Shown in pieces: positions 16,823 to 24,513 of a stretch of 64,000 bases of DNA. Source of the stretch: Novosphingobium naphthalenivorans NBRC 102051 (lineage in GTDB: Bacteria > Pseudomonadota > Alphaproteobacteria > Sphingomonadales > Sphingomonadaceae); the NCBI RefSeq assembly GCF_001590985.1, contig NZ_BCTX01000023.1, positions 1 to 64,000 on the forward strand, in the 5' to 3' direction. The notes under the pieces were generated by a model. It did no database searches. It saw only the letters and a list, made by a program, of their open reading frames with translations, and was not told where the DNA came from. Within the stretch, counting starts at the first letter, position 1. Each line of letters begins with the position of its first letter. The position numbers were made by a program, and so were the translations under genes.

Positions 16823-17863
16823 CTAACCCGTAGTGCTCCGCCGGATCACCAGCCGGGCCGGAAGCGTTTCGGCAGGCCGCTGCCGGTCCTCGATCTGCGC
16901 CATCAGCGTTTCGACAAGGCGCTCGCCGGCGCCCTTGAGGTCCTGCATCACGGTGGTGAGCGGCGGATTGGTCATGCTGGCGGCGGGGATGTCGTCGAAC
17001 CCCATGACGGCAACGTCGCCGGGGATCGACAGCCCGGCTTCGGCCAGCGCGCGCATGGCGCCGATCGCGATCAGATCGCTGGCGGCGAACACCGCATCGA
17101 AGGCCGTGCCATCGGCCAGCAGAGCGCGAACCGCCGCATAGCCTTCGTCCTCAAGACTGATGGCATTGCGCAGCAAGGCGGGGTCCGGGGCGATCCCGGC
17201 CGCGCCCAGCGCCTCGCACAGCCCGCGGTAGCGGTCGGCGAATTCGGGATAGTGCTCGTCCGCCTGCCCCAGGAACGCGATGCGCCGGCGGCCCAGCCCC
17301 AGCAGGTGCTCGCCCGCCATGCGCCCGGCCCCGACATTGTCGGACCCCACGGTCGCTCCCAGGTTTTCATCGTTCACCGATCCCCAGCGCACGAAATCCG
17401 TCCCCTGCCCCACCAGTTGCTGCAACCGGCTGCGGTAGAGCGTGTAGTCGCCATAGCCGAGCAGGATCAGCCCGTCGGCGCGGTGGCTGTCCTGATAGCG
17501 CACGTGCCAGTCGTCTTCGAGCTTCTGGAACGAGATCAGCAAGTCCAGCCCCCGGTTCGCGCATTGGCGGGTAATCGCCCCGAGCATGGCCAGGAAGAAC
17601 GGGTTGATCTTGGAATCGTCGAGCGTCTGCTCTTCGAAGAACAGCAGCGCGATGGTGTTGGAGCGCTGCGAGCGCAGCGACGAGGCGTTCTTGTCGACCG
17701 AGTAGTTCAACTCGCGCGCGATTGCCTCGATCCTCTCGCGCGTCGCCGCGCTGACTGACCGGCTGCCGCGCAGTGCCCGGCTTACCGTCGGCTGCGAAAC
17801 CCCCGCGCGGTAGGCAATGTCGAAACTGGTCGGCCGGTTGCTCGGCTTGCGTCCCATGATCAT
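16823..17863 (-). CDS. LacI-family transcriptional regulator of the alpha-glucan locus
   Basis: A 346-residue repressor. The N-terminal helix-turn-helix and hinge read TSFDIAYRAGVSQPTVSRALRGSRSVSAATRERIEAIARELNYSVD, followed by a periplasmic-binding-protein-like effector domain (FFEEQ to VMGFDDIPAASMTNPPLTTV). ATG17863 was chosen because a GGGACGGGACG stretch precedes it. It is divergent from the TonB receptor gene, and CpG-centred palindromes lie before both the receptor and the sugar transporter. It therefore probably represses the alpha-glucan genes until maltose, a maltodextrin or a metabolite binds. Confidence 0.9.
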   Translation of the reverse strand: MIMGRKPSNRPTSFDIAYRAGVSQPTVSRALRGSRSVSAATRERIEAIARELNYSVDKNASSLRSQRSNTIALLFFEEQTLDDSKINPFFLAMLGAITRQCANRGLDLLISFQKLEDDWHVRYQDSHRADGLILLGYGDYTLYRSRLQQLVGQGTDFVRWGSVNDENLGATVGSDNVGAGRMAGEHLLGLGRRRIAFLGQADEHYPEFADRYRGLCEALGAAGIAPDPALLRNAISLEDEGYAAVRALLADGTAFDAVFAASDLIAIGAMRALAEAGLSIPGDVAVMGFDDIPAASMTNPPLTTVMQDLKGAGERLVETLMAQIEDRQRPAETLPARLVIRRSTTG

Positions 17864-17947
17864 CGTCCCGTCCCGCTCTTCTTTTATCCTGCGCCGACAC
17901 ATCGCGATTAAGATCGATTAACCGCCATGCAATCGAATGCGGGCCCA

Positions 17948-17988
17948 CCATACAAAACCGCCATACAAAACCGTTGCATCCCCGCAAC
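17948..17988. repeat. Tandem 13-bp repeat and GTTGC-N6-GCAAC palindrome in the divergent promoter
   Basis: CCATACAAAACCG occurs twice in tandem (17948-17960 and 17961-17973). The second copy runs into GTTGC (17973-17977), which pairs with GCAAC (17984-17988). Placed between the LacI gene and the TonB receptor gene, these may be binding sites for the local regulator or a global one. Confidence 0.5.
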
Positions 17989-18012
17989 GCTCCGTGGCCT
18001 CTCAGCATCTGC

Positions 18013-18024
18013 GTATACGTATGC
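18013..18024. promoter_or_regulatory. Putative LacI operator upstream of the TonB receptor
   Basis: GTATACGTATGC is a CpG-centred near-perfect palindrome: only its outer second position breaks symmetry. Its complement matches the site at 16183-16194 before the sugar transporter. It lies about 135 bases before the receptor start and 150 bases from the LacI start, so it could serve both divergent genes. Confidence 0.55.
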
Positions 18025-18159
18025 CATATTATGCGTAACGCTGTCGCGTCCTAATCGGGGGGCATCGACGGAGTCGCGGCAGAAATCGCCGGGCCCGCCG
18101 GAAGGACAATGCCGGCCACCAATTTTTCCGGGTTCGGCTGGGACAGGAGAGGACAAGAG

Positions 18160-20928
18160 ATGCCGCTTCGCACAGAGATTTCGGCCGTCAGGACATCGTC
18201 CTGCCTGGCCATCGCCGCTGCGCTGATCGCCGCCACCCCGGCGCTGGCGCAGGATGCGCCGTCGCCGGACAAGGGCGATGCCAGCCTCGAAAACGGGGCG
18301 ATCATCGTCACCGGCTATCGCGCCAGTCTGGAAAACGCGATCAACAAGAAGAAGACGGCCGAACAGATCGTCGAATCCGTTTCGGCCGAAGACATCGGCA
18401 AGCTGCCCGACGCCTCGATTGCGGAATCGATCGCGCGCCTGCCGGGCCTGACCTCGCAGCGTCTCTCGGGCCGCTCGAACGTGATCGCCATCCGCGGTTT
18501 CGCGCCGGACTTCTCGACCACGCTCCTCAATGGCCGCGAACAGACCTCGACCGGCGACAACCGCGCCGTCGAATACGACCAGTACCCGTCCGAAGCGATC
18601 AGCGCCGTCAACGTCTACAAGACGCCGATGGCCAGCCTGATCGGCCAGGGCCTGTCCGGCACGGTCGACATGCGCACGATCCGGCCGCTGGAATCGGGCA
18701 AGCGCGTGATTTCCGTCGGTGCGCGCGGATCCTACACCGACCTCGGCAAGCTCAACACCGGCTCGGACGACATGGGCTACCGCGTCAACGGCATGTTCGT
18801 GGACCAGTTCGCGAACGACACCCTCGGCATCGCGCTGGGCGCCAGCTACACCGACGAGCCCTATCAGATCGAGGAATTCAATTCCTGGGGCTATGCCGAT
18901 GCAGCCGATGGCAACAAGGTGATCGGCGGCTCGAAGTCCTACAACACCTCGACCAAGCTCAAGCGCCTCGGCCTCAACGGCACGCTCGAATGGCGTCCCG
19001 ATCCGCGTTTCACCTCGACGATCGATGCCTTCTATTCGAACTTCAAGGACGACCAGATCAAGCGCGGCATCGAGCTTCCGCTGTACTGGTCGAGCGCGAC
19101 GCTCGAACCGGGCTACTCGGTGAGCAACGGCCTGATCACCTCCGGCGAATATACCGGCGTCAAGGGTGTGCTGCGTAACGACGTGTTCCAGCGCCACGCC
19201 AAGCTCTATTCGTTCGGCTGGAACAACAAGTGGCAAGGCGACGACGGCTGGAACGCGATGTTCGATGCCAGCTATTCGAAGACCGACCGCAACGAGCTCA
19301 GCATCGAGAGCTACTCGGGCACGGGCCGCGCCGATACCGGCGCCACCGACACGATCGGTTTCAACAGCAGCTCGACCGGCACCACGTTCACCCACGCTCT
19401 CGACTACGGCGACTATGACCTGATCATGCTGACCAGCCCGCAAGGCTGGGGCGGCACGCAGATTGGCTCGGACGGGACCACCATCGTCGGCGGTCAGGAC
19501 GGCTACTACAACAACCGCATCGTCAAGGACGAACTCTGGCAGTTCCATGCCGAAGTCGCGAAGGAACTCCACGGCGGCCCGATCAGCAGCATTCAGGCGG
19601 GCTGGAACTACACCAACCGTTCCAAGTCGCTGGTGCCCGAGGAATACTTCCTGGGTCTTGCCGCCAACACCGACGGCACCACCAGCGTTGCCGTGCCCGA
19701 GGAATACCGCCTCGGCACCACCAACCTGAAGTATCTCGGCCTAGGTCCGGTCATCAGCTACGACCCGATCGCCCTGATCAACGACGGCATCTACAACCTG
19801 GTGCCCAACCCCTACGGCGATGTCGTGGTCAAGAGCTACTCGATCCGCGAGAAGATCATGACCGCCTATGTGCAGGCCAATATCGACAGCGATATCGGGT
19901 CGGCACACCTCACCGGCAATGTCGGCGTGCAGGCCAACTGGGCCGATCAGAACTCCAAGGGCGCGACGGCCGTCTATCTCGGCACGAACGCCAATGGTTC
20001 GCCGAACATCGGCTCGCTGCCACGCAACGCCAGCACCGATTACCTCGACGTTCTGCCCAGCCTGAACCTGTCGCTGCGTTTCCCGAGCGATTTCGTCGTC
20101 CGCTTCGCCGCGGCGCGCGAAATCATCCGTCCGCGCCTCGATGACATGCGCGCCTCGTTGAGCTGGAGCTACACGATCACCGGCAACGTGGCTCAGGTCA
20201 CGGGGTCCTCGGGCAACCCGGACTTGCGCCCGTGGCGTGCCAATGCGCTCGACCTGACGTTCGAGAAGTACTTCGGAGCCAAGGGCTACATCGCCGCCCA
20301 GTTCTACTGGAAGGACCTGAAGAGCTACATCTACAATCAGGACATCACTATCCCGACCTCCGCGCTCGCCCTGCAGGACCCCGGCAACGACGTGATCGTC
20401 TCGCCGACGGCGCAGCTCAACGTGCCGATCAACGGCAAGGGCGGCAAACTCTATGGCGTCGAACTTGCGACCACGCTTCCGTTCGACACGTTCACCTCGG
20501 TGCTGGAAGGTTTCGGCGTGACCGGCTCGGTCGCCTACACCGAAACCAAGATTTCGCCGACCCCGGGTGAGTCTTCATCGGATCTTCCCGGCTATTCGAA
20601 GTGGGTTGCCAATGGCACCGCCTACTTCGAAAAGTGGGGCTTCAATGCCCGCGCTTCGGTGCGATACCGTTCGACCTTCGTCGGCGAAGTGTCCGGCTTC
20701 GCGGCCAACCGTGTCCGCCGCCGCGCCGCGCCCGAAACGATCGTCGATGCGCAGATCGGTTACGACTTCCAGCCGGGCAGCGCGCTTGAGGGCCTCTCGC
20801 TCTACATCCAGGGCCAGAACCTCACCGATGAACCGTTCATCACCTACAACCCGGGCGATAGCCGCCAGATCATCGACTACCAGCGCTATGGCCGCCGGTT
20901 CCTGGCTGGCTTCACCTACAAGTTCTGA
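18160..20928 (+). CDS. TonB-dependent receptor for alpha-glucans/maltodextrins
   Basis: A 922-residue outer-membrane receptor. The signal peptide is about residues 1-31, ending ATPALAQ. A plug domain follows (ENGAIIVTGYRASLENAINKKKTAEQIVESVSAEDIGKLPDASIAESIARLPGLTSQR), a version typical of Sphingomonas and Caulobacter carbohydrate receptors. A long beta-barrel ends with FLAGFTYKF, a correct C-terminal outer-membrane signature. ATG18160 is preceded by GGACAGGAGAGG. It probably imports starch-derived oligosaccharides, using TonB energy, for the co-transcribed GH13 and GH97 enzymes. Hairpins follow its stop codon, so it may be expressed more strongly than the enzymes. Confidence 0.92.
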   Translation: MPLRTEISAVRTSSCLAIAAALIAATPALAQDAPSPDKGDASLENGAIIVTGYRASLENAINKKKTAEQIVESVSAEDIGKLPDASIAESIARLPGLTSQRLSGRSNVIAIRGFAPDFSTTLLNGREQTSTGDNRAVEYDQYPSEAISAVNVYKTPMASLIGQGLSGTVDMRTIRPLESGKRVISVGARGSYTDLGKLNTGSDDMGYRVNGMFVDQFANDTLGIALGASYTDEPYQIEEFNSWGYADAADGNKVIGGSKSYNTSTKLKRLGLNGTLEWRPDPRFTSTIDAFYSNFKDDQIKRGIELPLYWSSATLEPGYSVSNGLITSGEYTGVKGVLRNDVFQRHAKLYSFGWNNKWQGDDGWNAMFDASYSKTDRNELSIESYSGTGRADTGATDTIGFNSSSTGTTFTHALDYGDYDLIMLTSPQGWGGTQIGSDGTTIVGGQDGYYNNRIVKDELWQFHAEVAKELHGGPISSIQAGWNYTNRSKSLVPEEYFLGLAANTDGTTSVAVPEEYRLGTTNLKYLGLGPVISYDPIALINDGIYNLVPNPYGDVVVKSYSIREKIMTAYVQANIDSDIGSAHLTGNVGVQANWADQNSKGATAVYLGTNANGSPNIGSLPRNASTDYLDVLPSLNLSLRFPSDFVVRFAAAREIIRPRLDDMRASLSWSYTITGNVAQVTGSSGNPDLRPWRANALDLTFEKYFGAKGYIAAQFYWKDLKSYIYNQDITIPTSALALQDPGNDVIVSPTAQLNVPINGKGGKLYGVELATTLPFDTFTSVLEGFGVTGSVAYTETKISPTPGESSSDLPGYSKWVANGTAYFEKWGFNARASVRYRSTFVGEVSGFAANRVRRRAAPETIVDAQIGYDFQPGSALEGLSLYIQGQNLTDEPFITYNPGDSRQIIDYQRYGRRFLAGFTYKF

Positions 20929-20934
20929 CGATTT

Positions 20935-20959
20935 GTCCCGGGCCTCCGCGGCCCGGGAC
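20935..20959 (+). terminator. Perfect 10-bp hairpin after the TonB receptor gene
   Basis: GTCCCGGGCC and GGCCCGGGAC flank a TCCGC loop just after the stop codon. A TTTT run appears only six bases beyond the stem, so it may be a partial terminator or an mRNA-stabilising structure within the operon rather than a full stop. Confidence 0.55.
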
Positions 20960-21014
20960 CACGACTTTTCGGTCCGGGAGGAATCCCTCCTCCTCCTCCC
21001 TCCTTCCGGACCTG

Positions 21015-21055
21015 GCGGCGGAACCACGAAGGGACACTTTGCGTGGTTCCGCCGC
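21015..21055 (+). other. Large 14-bp inverted repeat between receptor and halogenase genes
   Basis: GCGGCGGAACCACG (21015-21028) and CGTGGTTCCGCCGC (21042-21055) are exact inverted repeats with a 13-base loop. It lies about 100 bases before the halogenase start and could act as an attenuator, a processing site, or an operator. Confidence 0.6.
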
Positions 21056-21156
21056 TGCCTCCCCGCTACAGATGGACCTGTTGGAAAGGGGGCGGGAGGA
21101 GTGCGAATGTCCAGCGATGGCCATGCGGCGGCGCCTGTTTCGGGAGATCGGCAAGC

Positions 21157-22668
21157 GTGACGGATACCAGCTTCAGGATCGTCATTCTCGGCGGCGGCAC
21201 TGCCGGATGGATGAGCGCGGCGGCCCTCGCCCGCTTCGCACCGCCCGGCTATGCCGTGACGCTGATCGAAAGCGCCGCCATCGGCACTGTCGGCGTGGGC
21301 GAAGCCACGATCCCGCCGATCCGCCTGTTCAACGACGCGCTGGGGATCGACGAGGCGGAATTCCTCCGCGAGACTTCCGCCTCCTACAAGCTGGGCATCG
21401 AATTCGACGGCTGGCTGCGCGAAGGCCACAGCTACATGCACGCCTTCGGCACGGTGGGCCGCCAGCATGGCCTGCTGCCGTTCCGCCATTACTGGGCGCG
21501 CGGCGCGGCGCTGGGCGTGGCGCGGCCGCTCGCGCACTATTCCGCCAACGAAATCGCCGCGCGTACGGGGCGGATGGCGACCGGCGTCTCCGGCCCCGGC
21601 ATTCCCGAACTGCCCTGGGCCTATCACTTCGACGCCGGGCTCTACGCCGCGTTCCTGCGCCGCCACGCCGAAGGCATGGGCGTCACCCGCCACGAAGGCC
21701 GCATCGCGCAAGTACGGCGGCACGGGAACGGCGACATCGCCGCCGTGGAGACGGATGACGGCCGCTCGTTCGCGGGCGATTTCTTCATCGACTGCTCCGG
21801 CTTTCGCGGCGTGCTGATCGAGGAAACGCTTCAGACCGGCTACGACGACTGGCGCGAATGGCTCCCCTGCGACCGCGCCGTCGCGGCCCCCTGCGAGGCC
21901 GCCGGTCCGTTTACGCCCTATACCCGCTCCACCGCGCGCAGCGCCGGGTGGCAGTGGCGCATCCCGCTGCAGCATCGCATCGGCAATGGCCTCGTCTATT
22001 GTTCGCAATACCTCTCCGACGATGCGGCCGCGCGCACACTGCTCGACAATCTGGAAGCGCCTGCTCAGGCCGATCCGCGCCCGCTGCAGTTCGTGACCGG
22101 CCGCCGCCGCAAGACATGGAACCGCAATGTGCTCGCGGTCGGCCTGTCGAGCGGGTTCATGGAGCCGCTGGAATCGACCTCGATCCACCTGATCCAGTCG
22201 ACCATCACCCGCTTCCTCACCGTGCTGCCGTCCGGCCCCGTGGGCGACGGCGTGCGCGATGGCTTCAACCGCCGCTGCGCCGAGGAATTCGAGCGCATCC
22301 GCGATTTCCTGATCCTGCACTACAAGGCCAATGCGCGCGAAGGCGAGCCGTTCTGGGATCACTGCCGCGCCATGCCCGTCCCATGCTCGCTCGAAGCCCG
22401 CATCGCCGAGTTCCGGGAGGCCTGCCTCATCCAGCCCGGAACCGACGAACTCTTCACCGAAGTGGCCTGGCTGCAAGTCCTCGTGGGTCAGGGAATGCTT
22501 CCCGAACGCTGGAACCCGATCGCCGACAGGCTCTCGCCCGAAGAACTCGGCGGCTTCCTCGGCGCGGTCGAGAAGGCCTGCATCGAAACCGTGCGCCCGA
22601 TGCCCCTGCACATCGATTTCCTCGCGGCCCGCTGCGCCCGCCAATCCGCACCGGAGACTGTCCAGTGA
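21157..22668 (+). CDS. Tryptophan-halogenase-like flavoprotein
   Basis: A 503-residue member of the flavin-dependent tryptophan halogenase family. Visible are the FAD motif GGGTAGW (12-18), Lys78 in ASYKLGIEF (equivalent to the lysine that forms the chloramine or directs HOCl), the diagnostic W265-x-W267-x-I-P motif (GWQWRIPL), and Glu339-Ser340 in EPLESTSIH, matching the conserved Glu-Ser pair of PrnA. All key catalytic positions are therefore kept. GTG21157 was chosen because the flavin fold begins immediately after it. It overlaps the next gene by GTGA. Enzymes of this family are often seen beside TonB receptors in Sphingomonadales and Caulobacter sugar loci, but their substrate there is unknown. 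A flavin reductase partner is not encoded nearby. Confidence 0.88.
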   Translation: MTDTSFRIVILGGGTAGWMSAAALARFAPPGYAVTLIESAAIGTVGVGEATIPPIRLFNDALGIDEAEFLRETSASYKLGIEFDGWLREGHSYMHAFGTVGRQHGLLPFRHYWARGAALGVARPLAHYSANEIAARTGRMATGVSGPGIPELPWAYHFDAGLYAAFLRRHAEGMGVTRHEGRIAQVRRHGNGDIAAVETDDGRSFAGDFFIDCSGFRGVLIEETLQTGYDDWREWLPCDRAVAAPCEAAGPFTPYTRSTARSAGWQWRIPLQHRIGNGLVYCSQYLSDDAAARTLLDNLEAPAQADPRPLQFVTGRRRKTWNRNVLAVGLSSGFMEPLESTSIHLIQSTITRFLTVLPSGPVGDGVRDGFNRRCAEEFERIRDFLILHYKANAREGEPFWDHCRAMPVPCSLEARIAEFREACLIQPGTDELFTEVAWLQVLVGQGMLPERWNPIADRLSPEELGGFLGAVEKACIETVRPMPLHIDFLAARCARQSAPETVQ

Positions 22669-24497
22669 ACCGCCCCTTCGCCTCCCTGCTGTTCCCGTCC
22701 CTGCTGGCCCTGTCGCTGAGCCTGTGCGGCAGCGCCGCGCTCGCCACGCCTGAAGAGGACATGCGCGCCCGCACGCCGGAGCAGGACGTCATCTACTTCG
22801 TCCTGCCCGACCGTTTCGAAAACGGCGATACCGCGAACGACAAGGGCGGGTTGAAAGGCGATCGCCTCGCGACCGGCTTCGATCCCTCGGACAAGGCCTT
22901 CTATCATGGCGGCGATCTCAAAGGGCTGACCGAAAAGCTCGATTACATCCAGGGCCTCGGCGCAACGGCGATCTGGGTCGGCCCGGTGTTCAAGAACAAG
23001 CCGGTGCAAGGCGCCAAGGGGCAGGAAAGCGCGGGCTACCACGGCTACTGGATCACCGATTTCACCCAGGTCGATCCGCATCTGGGCACCAATGCCGACT
23101 TCAAGGCCATGGTCGACGCGGCGCACGCACGCGGGATGAAGGTCTACATGGACATCATCGTCAACCATACGGCCGACGTGATCCGCTACAAGGAAGACGC
23201 GGCGCAAGGGTATCCCTACCGCTCGAAAGCCGCCTATCCCTTCTCCACGCGCGGCGGCGTGAACGGCCCGGCGATCAATCCGGGCTTTGCAGGCGACGAC
23301 GATCCGGCCCCGGCGAACTGGGCCAAACTGACCGATCCATCCTTCGCCTATACCCCGGTGATCCCCAAGGGCGAGGAGCATGTGAAAGTGCCCGCCTGGC
23401 TCAACGATCCGATCTACTACCACAACCGCGGCAACACCGACTGGAAAGGTGAAAGCGCGCAGTACGGCGATTTCGTGGGGCTCGACGATCTGGCGACCGA
23501 AGACCCGCGCGTGGTCGAAGGCATGATCGCGATCTACGGCGAGTGGATCGACAAATACGGCGTCGACGGTTTCCGCATCGACACCGCCAAGCACGTCAAT
23601 CCCGCATTCTGGCGCCGGTTCGTGCCCGCCATGCAGGCGCGGGCCAAGGCGCGCGGCATCCCGAACTTCCACATTTTCGGCGAAGTGGCGCAGGACGATT
23701 ACGATCCAGCCCTGCTCGCCTCATGGACCCGCAATGCGGGGCTGCCCGCCGTGCTCGACTTTTCGTTCATGTGGGCGGTCGTCGACGCCGTATCCGGCCA
23801 GAAGGGCACCGGGGAACTGGCACGCCTCGGCGATGACGACGCGCTCTATCAGGGCGGCAAACAGGCGGCGATGCGATTGCCGACCTTCCTTGGCAATCAC
23901 GACGCCGGGCGCATCGCCATGTTCATCGAAAAGGCCCATCCCGGCATCGCCCCTGATGAGCTGCTCGCCCGCGACGAACTGGCCCATGCCATGCTGCTGA
24001 CCTTGCGCGGGGTGCCGACGATCTACTCCGGCGACGAGCAGGGCTTTGCCGGAACCGGCGGCGATCAGCTCGCCCGGCAGGACATGTTCCCGTCGAAAAC
24101 CGCGCTCTATGAAGCCGAAACGCAAGTGGGCACCCAGGCCACCCCGGCGCAGGACAATTTCGACACGCACCATCCGCTCTACCGGCTGATCGCCCGGCTT
24201 TCCGCCGTGCGCCGCGCCACGCCGGCGCTGACCGATGGCGAGACGAAACTGCGCGCGTCGTCCGACCGGCCCGGCCTCTTTGCCGTGTCGCGCTTCGATC
24301 CCGAGAGCGGACGCGAAGTGGTGCTGGCCTTCAACACCTCGACGCAGCCGCTCTCCGCCCCGCTCGAAGTGGAAGTCCGCTCGCGGGCCTTCACAACGCT
24401 AGCTGGCGCCGCCTGCCCCGCCGCCGCAACGGCGCCCGGAAGCATCGCCGTCACTCTACCGCCGCTCGGCTTTACCGTCTGCGCCGCAAACCCCTGA
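22665..24497 (+). CDS. Secreted GH13 alpha-amylase-family enzyme
   Basis: A 610-residue exported glycoside hydrolase family 13 enzyme. The signal peptide is about residues 1-27 (ending GSAALA). The catalytic barrel shows VYMDIIVNH, the nucleophile Asp306 in DGFRIDTAKH, the acid-base Glu340 in HIFGE, and Asp413 in FLGNHD. A C-terminal beta domain follows. It should cleave alpha-1,4-linked glucans to maltodextrins in the periplasm or at the cell surface. GTG22665 overlaps the halogenase stop. It is third in the receptor-halogenase-GH13-GH13-GH97 series. Neopullulanase or cyclomaltodextrinase activity is also possible. Confidence 0.9.
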   Translation: MNRPFASLLFPSLLALSLSLCGSAALATPEEDMRARTPEQDVIYFVLPDRFENGDTANDKGGLKGDRLATGFDPSDKAFYHGGDLKGLTEKLDYIQGLGATAIWVGPVFKNKPVQGAKGQESAGYHGYWITDFTQVDPHLGTNADFKAMVDAAHARGMKVYMDIIVNHTADVIRYKEDAAQGYPYRSKAAYPFSTRGGVNGPAINPGFAGDDDPAPANWAKLTDPSFAYTPVIPKGEEHVKVPAWLNDPIYYHNRGNTDWKGESAQYGDFVGLDDLATEDPRVVEGMIAIYGEWIDKYGVDGFRIDTAKHVNPAFWRRFVPAMQARAKARGIPNFHIFGEVAQDDYDPALLASWTRNAGLPAVLDFSFMWAVVDAVSGQKGTGELARLGDDDALYQGGKQAAMRLPTFLGNHDAGRIAMFIEKAHPGIAPDELLARDELAHAMLLTLRGVPTIYSGDEQGFAGTGGDQLARQDMFPSKTALYEAETQVGTQATPAQDNFDTHHPLYRLIARLSAVRRATPALTDGETKLRASSDRPGLFAVSRFDPESGREVVLAFNTSTQPLSAPLEVEVRSRAFTTLAGAACPAAATAPGSIAVTLPPLGFTVCAANP

Positions 24498-24513
24498 CCC
24501 TCGCAGGATCACG

